DNA of 64,000 nt, taken from the NCBI GenBank assembly GCA_049999805.1, contig JBNGIO010006148.1:17153-81152 (forward strand). Reading direction: 5' to 3'. The stretch's first letter is position 1. Every line of letters begins with the position of its first letter. Shown piece after piece: positions 54,701 through 64,000 of the stretch. The position numbers and the translations under genes were made by a program. This DNA is from Folioceros fuciformis. Its lineage: Eukaryota; Anthocerotophyta; Anthocerotopsida; Anthocerotales. Below the pieces are notes generated by a model. It saw only the letters and a list, made by a program, of their open reading frames with translations, did no database searches and was not told the DNA's origin.

Positions 54701-57700
54701 CGAGATCTTCTGTTCTTTGTGCTTCCATGTGATCTCTCTTGATTCCACTGCTGGGATTGCAGGTCATGGAGTCAGGAAATGAGGTGGAAAGAACGCAGTG
54801 GTTTGCTGACATTGAGCCTCTGTTCAAGTTATTACCTTGGGAAAATGTGCCCCCTCGCCTGAAGGTACTCCTGACTGGAAGCTTCAATCAGGCGACATTT
54901 TTTTTCCAATTTGAATGCCTTCACTCACTAGCTTGTCCTGCTCTCAGGGTGCTCTCCGCAGTGCCATTACAGCATTTGTACCTGTATCAACCGTTGTAAG
55001 AGACAAGGTGTGGAGGTATCTGGAGCAGTACGATCTTCCAGTTATTGCAGCACCAGCAGTTGCGGATGGAAATCTCACTCACATTCAGTCCAAGGTAAAG
55101 GAACGTACTTCCCTTCTATCAGGCCAGCCTTGCTTTGAGTCTGACCTTTAGAACGCACACTTTGAATGTGACTTGATTGTTCGTTTGCTGACACGTGTCC
55201 TTTTCATATGCTCCAGACTCATGACATGGCATTTGAACTGAATGAAGTAGAAGCTCGGTTAGAAGAATACCCATCCACATTGTCCTACCTGGAGCTGCTG
55301 AATGCTCTTATTGCTAGTGAGATTGATCAATCTGATAAAGGGCATAGGTATGTTGGTTCTGTTCTAGGTTTAATCTGTACCAGAGATTCAATGTTCTTCT
55401 AGAATCTTTGCTCTGGCGTTCTAGTCAACAGTTTTCTAGTGAAAGGACTCATTGTTTGCTGGGAAGATGCTGAGAGCGCGTTTTGTTCCAGGTACATTGG
55501 CATTTTTAGATTTGTTCGGGACCAAGTGTTTGCGCCATATGCTCAAAGGGCCTATGCTGATCCAGTAGAGAAATGGCAGCTTGTAGTTGCAGCACTTCGG
55601 CATTTTCAAACGTGAGGGTACTACTCTGGCCACTTTGAGTTGCTGGATGACTAGTTGACTGGTGCTACCATCTATGTTTTCGAAGTGCAACATGGATTCT
55701 TCATGCTGCTGTAGAGTGAGTTTCTGCATGCTCATTGCTTTTGGCTTGGATGATTCTGGGTGACTTGGCAGTATGCTGAGTATGTATAAGTTCTCAGAAG
55801 ATGATATCCGGAACAATTCAGACCAAGTGGTACAGTCAAGCAGTGGAACAGGCATGGGAAGTCAAGTTGCTGGAGCATCTCGTCTGCTGTTGCCGTCATT
55901 GGAGCTTATGAAGGTATACCCTGAATTTGCTGTAAGGGCTACTTTGCAACCAAGAGGATGGTGTTGAATGGTTTCTCAAAGTCAAATGCTGTGTTTGCAG
56001 GACTTCATGAGTGGCAAAGTTATTTTCAGAAATATAATTGGTATTTTAATGGTGAGGGTCAATGGGCTCTTTGAAGAACGTACCAGCCAACTATATGGCC
56101 CCTATTTGGAAGAAGCAGTGCAGCTTTGTCTTCAACTCATTCTTATTGCTTTATCAAAAGATACCCTCATTGCAGATTTTTGGCGTCCAGCTTATCAGGC
56201 AAGTGCCTATTGTCTTGAAAGTGTCCAAAAGGGATGTGCAACTGCCATTGAGCTGGAGGATTTGTGTGTTCAAATGTTGCGGATGTTTCTTGTGTGTAGA
56301 CTGTAGATGTAATTCTGTATCATGATACCGAACAAATTATAGCACTTTTGGAGTATGTCCGCTATGATCCCCACCCTATGATTCAGCAGTACTCGGTTCA
56401 GATTATGAACGTTTTAAGGTAAACAGATTTCAGCTCATTTGGTTTAGTATTGAACGTATAGATTGTGGCTCAGAGCTTTCCCATGGCATTTTGACTGGTC
56501 CTGCGGAGCATGTAGTCTTGTCTGTGATGCTGTTCACAGGCGAGAGCCAAATTTGGTTGGGCGAATCTCAAGCAGAATCCCATTGGTATTGCAGTGCACG
56601 TATCCCACAGCTAGTGCCGATTATCCTGGAAGCAGGAGCGGCATCCTGTATTGTGGAAGACTGTGCAGCGTGTCTGGAGGCACGCATTCGGGATCTGAAT
56701 GCTACTGAGAGCTCTGAGGATGACACTGGTTCCCTTATTCTTAGGGTGAGTCATATGTTCGCAGAAATATAGGTTATTTTATTTCTCGAATTGATACTAT
56801 TCGGCTGCATTTTAATGTCTACCGTATCGCTGTCTGCAGCTTTTAATTGAGAACTTAAATGGGTCTAACCTCAACATAACGCTTTTGCTGCTCGGATTTG
56901 ATCTCGACCAACCTGCTAGGAGTATGCTAGAGCCAAAGCGTCAGTACAGGTGCAGCAGGGTCTCATTTGATTTGGTTACTTACCCTTTGTGGGTTGACCG
57001 TGTACTCATTTCCAATTTCACAATGCAGCTGTTTACGCGTGGTGCTAGACATGCTGGATACCTTATCAAGGCCTGAAGTTAATTATACTCTCCATGAGCT
57101 TGGGTTTCAGGTTATCTTTACACCCTGTTCTTTTCTTTAAATTGATTTCAATCCTCAAAGTGGATGGCCTGGAGGCCTTGCTGTTTTTCTTTTTGAAGCT
57201 TGGTGGATTTTAATCAGTTGGTAGATTGTTTGGTTTTGCAGTTGATATATGACCTCTGCATGGACCCAGTGACAAGTGGAGCAACTGTGGACCTCTTACG
57301 CACAGAGAAATATGATTTCTTTTCTAAAGTAACTTACAATCTCGTCCTCCCTGATGAGTTCGTTTTCTTGGATTTCGGGTCCTGTGCTAATGATGTGCAC
57401 CTTGCAGCACCTGGATGGTTTTGCGTCTGCCTCCCTCCCTGACCGGAGTGATAACCAGCCATTTCGTGTGAGCAACCTGCAGCAGGTATTCTTCGCCTGG
57501 TAGTTTGACAGGCTTCCAGTTGGTTTGCAGCCTGGAAGACATCTGCTCTCATTTAACCTTTAACATTTTCTACAGAGAGCCTGGTTGCTTAAGCTTATTG
57601 CCCTGGAGCTTCATTTGGCTGATACTGATGTGGCTATACATCGTGAACGCTGCCGACGTTTATTAGCCCATGTGTTTTTGAGGGACGCGCCTGGATCTGA

Positions 57701-60700
57701 GAATGGCTTTCTCTCGTCCGTGGTGCCTCTGAGGCTCACATATTCATCCTCTGAAGTCATTTCGAAGATCAAGGTACGTCTGGATACCTGGGTTGTCGGT
57801 GCAGAGCCAGGAATAAGTGCTTCTCGTCTCCCATGTGGGTTCCTGCCAGGCTTCTGCCAAGAGGGTTTCTGGCCAGGAGGGTTCCTGTCAGGTTTCTGGC
57901 AACCAAAGCCTAGCCTCTTGTCCTTCCACGAGGCCTGACACGAGTTCGTGGCATGTTGCTCTAGCAACTTAAAGGGTCTCGTGGCCTGTCACCTGAAGGT
58001 CTTCATCTTTTGCAGGTCTTGGAGCTGCTCGACATTGTTATGTTCCAGCTGTCTGAGATAGATACAGAATTTCTGCCCGAATTGCAGGGTTTCAAAGATG
58101 ATCTCAAGGTATGACACGGCAGCAAGGTCCTTGTGGGACTTTTATTAAGTATCAAGATTCCTTTGACAGTGCTGGCCTGACTCGTGGCTTGATATAATTT
58201 GTGCAGGTGGATGAGTTGCTTACCAACACATCAACAGTGGACATGGGTGGCGTGTATCGCGTGTCTGACAGGGGGGACAGACTTATTGATATTACTGCAC
58301 TTAGAGATTGCTTGTGGCAGGTCGGTGTCGATTCTTTCTCTGCTCCCTAAGCTTGTAGCTTTATGTCTAATGCGTTTGTGGAACTGTCAGGAATACAAGA
58401 GGCTCGAATTGCATCACAATATTCTGGCTAATGGCCACCGGCAAGCAGAGTTGAGAGAGGCAGTGAAGCAATTCATTAGATGGGCCTGGAGGAGGAATAT
58501 CAATCTCGAAGAGCAGGCAGCGCAAGTGCATATGCTAGTTGGGTGGACCCAGCTAGTTGAGGTGAGTAACCCTGTTGCTGTGCTGGCGTTACGTGACCAA
58601 ATAGTGCCTTAGTTCCGGACTTCTTGACGTATGGAGAATTCATTTGCCGGCATTCCTGGCAGGTGGCCATTTCAAGAAGATTTGAGTTTCTGGGCAGTCG
58701 AGCACAGATTCTTTTTGAGTAAGATGTCGTGGCTTCAGCTCTTGCAGACAAGATGCAACTGCTCTCAAGACTGATTGGCTCGTTTCTTGTGCAGCATACT
58801 GGATGCAGCATTAAGTGCAAGCGTATCATCAGATTGCTCGCTACGGATGGCTTCGACCCTTTGCCAGGTGAATGCTGATTCGCAGATGCATGATATCCTG
58901 TACTTGCAGGGATTAGTTTTCGTTGGCCTTTAGCAGAATAATTCGACGGTCATTGGTCTGAACAGTGTTGTGAACTTGCAGTTGGTCCTGACAGCTATGG
59001 CAAAGCTGCAAGAGCTCAGCATCGTCTCCCCTGGAGAGGGTGAAAGTACAGACGATGTAACATATCTTGATCTTTTATCAACTGTCCGGCTTTCCAACAG
59101 TGCGTGCCACACTATACTGTCAAAATTAATTGCTACGATTCTACGCCCCGAATCATCTGAAAATTTGCGCAGACGGTAAGTTCCATGTAAAATATGTGGT
59201 ATCCAGTAGGGACTACTACCGTTCGTTTCCTCTCCTAACAGAATCTCTAACGTTCTCGTGTTCAGGCAGTATGCGACCCTGTTAAGGTACTTCCATTATT
59301 CACAAGGGATGGTAAAGCATGATCTCCCAGTGTCTGTGATGCAAACCCTCCTGATGAATGGGAGTGAAGGAGAGGAGGATGCCGAGATTGAAAAGGTAGG
59401 CAGCCAACGCGTAATGCAAGTCTTTCCATTGCTGGGAGCGAAGTGTTTCTGTTGCTTGAATACTTCATTGTTGGGAACACGTCTGTGAGAGTCATGGAAG
59501 TATTTTGGAATGTTCAGCTTGATCGGGAGCAAACAGAGCTAGCTCAGGGGAATTTCGCAATTCTCAAACAGGAAGCAACGGCACTTGTTGATGTGGTATG
59601 TAACTATGTGTGGTGCTTGTGCCTCGCTGCTTAAAATGATCGAATACATTGTCCTAACAGATGAGTTTTGTTCAAGATGGCTTGGTGTTGAGTGTGGTTT
59701 CTTACTACTGGGCTTAATTCGAATGGGCTCACAGGTAGCAAGGGATGCTATGCATGGTACTGAAGTGGGCAAGGCTATTGCTTTTTATGTCCTCGATGCG
59801 TTAATAGCAGCAGATCGTCAACAAGTTTTTCTGAGCCAATTCCAGAGTCGTGGCTTGCTACAATCATGTCTTGCGGATGTTAGCTCCAACTCTTACCAGG
59901 TGCGATAGGGCTATCTTTTTTTTGTCTTGACATGTAGATGTGTGTGTGTTTGCGGTTTTTTAGCTCAGCGTGTTGCAATTGTCAAGCACGTCGCTGGCGC
60001 CAAGGCCAGGTTGTCGCTAAGGTGTCCGGGGTGATCTAACATGAGAATGCATGGGACACACTATGTGTTGACGACAGGCAATTCTTATACCATCCCCCGA
60101 TTCAGTGCGACGCCTGTACACGGTGGAAGCAGAGCTGGGTCTGCTTCTGCGAGTTAGCTACAACTCCAAAAAACGTGGAACACAAGCACTCTTCGCCATG
60201 GGTGCATTGAGGAGCCTGTCTGCCTGCCGAGCGATAGATATCCAGTTGACGGTACGAGAGAAACCCCTGAGTTTGTTAGAATGCCGTGTAAATCGCCTCA
60301 AGCATGCGGTAATGGCGCGCAAGTTATGATTTTTCAGGAAGGCAAGCGGGAGCACAGTGTGAAAATTGGCATTGGGCTTCCGTCACAGCACGACAGGCAA
60401 CATCAGATTGTGGCCCCGGTTCTTCGTCTTGTGCTATGCTTCACTTCTCTTGTTGACACCTCCGCCACTCTCGAGAAAGTAAGCGTTCAGTTTTGCTAAT
60501 CCGTGTATGTCTATTCGATCGCACTTTTTCACAAGATACTGGGGGACCTGGCGGAAGAGTGCACCAGTTAGAGAGACGTGTCTGCCCTTGGCATTCACGC
60601 ACCCTGTGTCGCTGTATCTTTCTAGGGACAAGACGAGGTGGTGCTGGAGATCGTGGAATTCTGTAAGATACATCAAGGATTGCTCGAGCGAATCCTTAGA

Positions 60701-62228
60701 CATGATATTCAAGGGGTGGAACTCGCTGATGTGGAGGAAGTTCATCTGGTTACAGCCATACTGGCGAAGGTGCGTCCTTAGGTGTTTTTTTCCTTGTTTT
60801 TTTTTTCCAATATGTATGAATTTCATCCATTCCTTGCTGGTCCTCTCCACTCCTGACCGTCGATTTTGTTTTGATGCAGGTCTGGCCACTTGCGGAGTCT
60901 TCAGATTTTGGGTTTACCCAGGGTCTCTTCAACCTCGCGTACGTTTACTTCTCTCCCGATTCAGAAACACGGAGCGAAGTCGTCAAGCACATCCGATTTA
61001 ATGAAAGGAACCCAGACCTTACAGCAGCTGACCGAGAGGTAGACATGAGTCGAGGCGATCGTAAGTTTTGCTTTCACGTTGTTGCATCTCCTGAATGGGT
61101 TGTGTGATTTGGCAGGGTGTACGGAAGATGGAGCTGTTGGTAGCTAGGATTAGGTGCAACCTGATAACTTTCCTGTACTCTATGGTGGCCAAGCATGGGC
61201 TCCGGTTGCACATTAGCAGGCCAGACGTAATTCCCGTTCTTCATCATCCGGTACATGTGGTGAACTTTTGGTCATGAACAGCGTAGATGATTGATGTATT
61301 TCCTTTGTTCCTTGGTGGTCGGCCAACAGGTTCCTGAACAGAAGATGAGTGCGACTCAATACAACCTGGGAAGGCAGAGGCAACCCACGCTGAAGCTGGT
61401 GAGCGAACTGCTGTACCAGTCCAGCCTGGACTTGGAGTCTGCTCTGGAGGATAAGACATTACTTCTGGCCAAGGTGAGGGATCCGCGTTGTGTGTTATTT
61501 TGTGTGTAAAGGTTAAAAGGTTTGAGTTTAGATCTCCTTTCTTGGGTGTGCAACACCCCTACATCTACATCCCTGATGTGTGCAGCTGGAAGATGTAAAT
61601 GAGCTGTCGAGGCACGAAGTAGACCTCATCATCAAGGCCTACGGCAGACAGGAGGAGGCAGACGCAGGAGACACCCTCCGCAAGAGGTAAGCGACAGCGT
61701 GCTGGCCAGGTCCTGCACTGTGGTGACGTCGTGAAACTGAACTGAGGCACGTCGTGTTCCGGCTGCACAGGAGGTTCTTGGCCATGATTGAGATGTGCAG
61801 TGCTGCTGGGGCGAAGGACAGTTTGGTCACGTCCCTGTTATACATGGTGGAACACAGCCTAGAGATTTTGTACATCCACTTGGAGACGAGGTTAGCAAGT
61901 GATTCTCCCTCCTTCCTTCCTCCTCCTTCCTTCCTCCTCCTTCTTCCTTCCTATCCAGGGCCCTCCCGCAAGCTGCACCGTCCTGACGCGGTCGTCTCCA
62001 ACCACTCTCCGCAGGCTGGCGCGCGTAAAAGCGGACGTAAGCTTCAAACCCATTGACGACACGGAGAAAGCGTTGGGCAGCAAGGAGGAGGTGAGCGTCC
62101 TGATGGACCGCCTGCTCCCCATATTCGACTCGCTGGGCGCCATGACTGAGGTACCGGCCCTCTCCACACCACACCACCCGACAACATGTGTCCCTAACGG
62201 AACTCACTTTCCGTTTCCTTCGTACTAG
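51798..62228 (+). CDS. NUP205: Nucleoporin NUP205 (inner-ring scaffold), N-terminus lost in gap
   Basis: NUP205 is a large alpha-solenoid scaffold of the nuclear pore inner ring. I can join 44 exons from the N gap at 51797 to the last recognised junction at 62150, in frame throughout, about 1,861 residues. Early exons are 51798-51872, 52002-52103, 52189-52263, 52356-52460, 52577-52687 and 52771-52930; late ones are 60880-61038, 61116-61226, 61330-61473, 61586-61686, 61771-61890 and 62015-62150. Typical strings are LNREEPAGLGGPGVEPYVID, NDEEDLLFIFSAYLHKLLTS, PRLKGALRSAITAFVPVS-like sequence, DFMSGKVIFRNIIGI, LEYVRYDPHPMIQQYS, RAWLLKLIALELHLADTDVA and NINLEEQAAQVHMLVGWTQL. Exon 1 is missing or may start at ATG 51640. 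After 62150 the frame reads through a possible donor to a stop at 62228; a further last exon is possible. One intron (56199-56299) is GC-AG. Confidence 0.95.
57774..58015 (+). other. Largest intron of NUP205, with imperfect internal repeat
   Basis: At 242 bases this intron is about twice the usual size here. A 20-26 base motif of the form GGGTTCCTG(C/T)CAGG(C/T)TTCTG(C/G)CAA occurs two to three times between 57836 and 57905, suggesting growth by local duplication. Confidence 0.6.
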
Positions 62229-64000
62229 CTAGCTATGTCACTAATACGGCGCCCCTGGGCGTGGCGGGTGTGGCGGGCGGTAACAGGATCGAGTGGGTCG
62301 CAGCACGCAGCACTTGCAGCGACTGGTCCGCTCTCTCAGACCTCGGATCCTCTCCCAGCTGGTTCTAGAAGGAGGCGCGTAGCTAGCTGGTACAGTAGCC
62401 GGGATGCAATGTAGAGTGGGTGTTCCACACCCAAGGTAGCCGGGCAGCCCTGCTCCAGAGTGTTGCAAGGTGTGGGCTGCGGGTTGGCCCCGACCTTGTT
62501 CTTTATGTGGCAAAAGCTGATCCGTCAAGTTGGGGCGCGGACTCGTCGTAACCTGCCGTGTGTGGCAGTGTGCACTGGAGCAAGGTTGCCAATGAGCGTC
62601 ATGCACACGTAGGGCCGGCAACAGGGCTCAAATCTGGGGCGCGAGGCGGGGCCCTCCTCCGGGCCAGACGGTCGCATGTGGTACGACTGCGTTGCGCCAC
62701 CTGCGCCTTCCCTCCGCCGATTTTATGAGACCCGAGGTTGAGCTTGCCCTGCTCCCCCCCTGGTTGCTCAACCTTGCTGGGCCTGGATCGCGGTAAGGCT
62801 GTCGTGCCTTGCCCTGCCGTTCCTTCCCTTGCCTTGCCCTGCCGTTCCTTCCCTTGCCTTGCCTTGCCTGCCCTACCCGGCCCGCTCCAGCCCCTGCCCT
62901 AACCCCGATAACCAATCAGTCGCGCCAGCGGGAACGCAGGCAGGCAAGCAGGCAAACGAGGAATGTTCACAGGAGATGTATCTAGGCAATAGACTACATG
63001 CATGGGCGTGCTGGAGTGGGCAAGGACGCGGAAGGCAGGGGAGGGGAAGAGAAGAATGAAGGGGAAAGGGGGAAGAAGGGAGAAAAGAATGAGGGAAAAG
63101 GAAGAAGGAGAAGGAGGAGGAGAAGTGTATTATAGTGCAACCTTTTTGCTGTCCTGTCCTATGTGTGGGACTAGGTATGTCCTTTTGACAACAACTGGTA
63201 TCATGGTGGGCCTAAGCCCTAAGCTTTTTTGTTGCAACGCGGGCACACCGTCCACTGCATCCCAGTAGGTAGCCAGCCCAGCCAGGCGGCCAGCCAGCCC
63301 ATGAAAGCTCTGGCTGGATACATACTTAACTACCAGCGCTGATATTTTATCCCGCATCCACCATATCCAGTTTGGCCTAGTTGCGAGGAGGACATGGAGA
63401 TGGAGAAGGAGAAGGAGAAGGAGAGGGAGCAGAAGCGATGAAGATTGGATTGAGTGACGGTGGATTGGGGAATGTGGCCATGGCACTAACGTACATACGT
63501 ACCGATGTAAACACATACCTGGCTTTTGCATTGCATGAAGAGCAAGAGATGGCATTCGAATGATTGCTGATGTGAGCACGGCTGGACATGGAATCCAGGG
63601 GGGCGCCCTGGCTCTGGGGCTGGGCCGAGGGGCGGCGATACTGCACTGCTCTCCGTCCCTAGGATTCGGGGCCCAGCCGCCCAGGCCCATGCCCACGCCC
63701 AGGCCCTGGCCCGGCGAGACGACACGAGACGAGACGAGACCAAATGAAACGAAGCGGAACGAAACTTCACAATGTATATATATAGCGAGAGTTGGGATGG
63801 GTGAGTTGCCATAAATATCGTCCACTGTGTGTAATAGCAATTGGAAGTGGCAGGGGAAAGGGAAGGAAGGGGCAGGCCAAGGGCGAGGGAAGGGAAGGGC
63901 AGGGCAGGGAAGGAGAGGGGAGGGCCACAGAGAAGGGGCTGGGTAGAGAGTTTTCCTCTCGCTCTGCTTTTTTCGTCTTTTCCGCGGTGTCTGTCAGAGG
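62229..64000. other. Low-complexity intergenic tail without genes
   Basis: The stretch is rich in CCTTG/CCCTG, GGA/GAA and GAGAC short repeats. A purine-rich run covers about 63030-63125, and a further GGGAA/GGCAG-rich tract fills 63840-63930. A TATATATATAG element lies at 63775-63785. Frames on both strands here are repeat products. Confidence 0.5.
62806..62870. repeat. 25-bp tandem repeat, CCTTGCC type
   Basis: Two exact 25-base units starting GCCTTGCCCTGCCGTTCC lie at 62806-62830 and 62831-62855, followed by shorter GCCTT steps. Confidence 0.85.

Noticed and set aside
62808-64000. Open frames in the terminal low-complexity region
   Set aside because: They are translations of CCTTG, GGA and GAGAC repeats.

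Overview
The window is nuclear DNA of a land plant. Compact genes with many short introns (mostly 80-150 bp, GT-AG) encode plant-type proteins: HEMERA/pTAC12, a PLS-class pentatricopeptide (PPR) protein with a DYW-type tail, a BTL1-like carrier, AAP and CAT amino-acid transporters and plant NUP205. Genes are dense (about 15 in 64 kb) and base composition is near-balanced. Together with the style of the PPR protein this suggests a small-genome bryophyte or lycophyte. A hornwort such as Anthoceros is my best guess, but this is inference from style and not from a match. Three N runs (5781-5880, 33717-33726, 51698-51797) mark assembly gaps, at least two of them in or beside repeats.

Layout. 1-1041: 3' part of an unknown serine-rich gene. 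1042-2470: gene-poor, with a minisatellite. 2471-4676 (-): AAP-type amino-acid permease, followed by a GC-rich minisatellite region holding a gap. 6837-9498 (-): three-RRM hnRNP-like protein. 10.9-12.7 kb: AT-rich, no gene. 12722-14734 and 15797-17785 (-): two tandem, intronless ZRF1/GlsA-type DnaJ-SANT proteins. 18527-19749 (-): YKT6 SNARE, divergent from 20599-23107 (+), a secretory-pathway DnaJ/thioredoxin-fold protein. 23547-25675 (-): CAT transporter. 26764-29216 (-): HEMERA/pTAC12. 30430-31804 (+): BTL1-like mitochondrial carrier. 32602-36059 (-): UBL-WLM-PUB metalloprotease with a long EPDPDD repeat array. 36-38.4 kb: repeats only. 38469-41705 (+): B-box protein with a helical, TPR-like C-terminal half. 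42-43.6 kb: small or uncertain coding pieces. 43711-45741 (+): PPR-DYW-like protein. 46032-50568 (-): 26S proteasome subunit RPN2, divergent from 50853-51178 (+), a small mitochondrial ATP synthase subunit e-like protein. About 51.7-62.2 kb (+): nucleoporin NUP205 with 44 recognised exons. 62.3-64 kb: low-complexity sequence without a gene.

Most genes are housekeeping and do not form a cluster with a shared function. Loose themes are proteostasis (RPN2, two ZRF1-like chaperones, an ER-type DnaJ, a WLM protease), membrane traffic and transport (YKT6, AAP, CAT, BTL1) and organelle gene expression (HEMERA, PPR). I found no convincing new multi-gene system. The points most worth a second look are the tandem ZRF1 pair with opposite base composition, the protease repeat array, the altered C-terminus of HEMERA, the B-box/TPR-like architecture, and the MBD-like exons lying in splice phase with the PPR gene. 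Splice sites were assigned by eye from reading frame, GT/AG signals and family similarity. In all spliced genes the phases add up to an intact frame.
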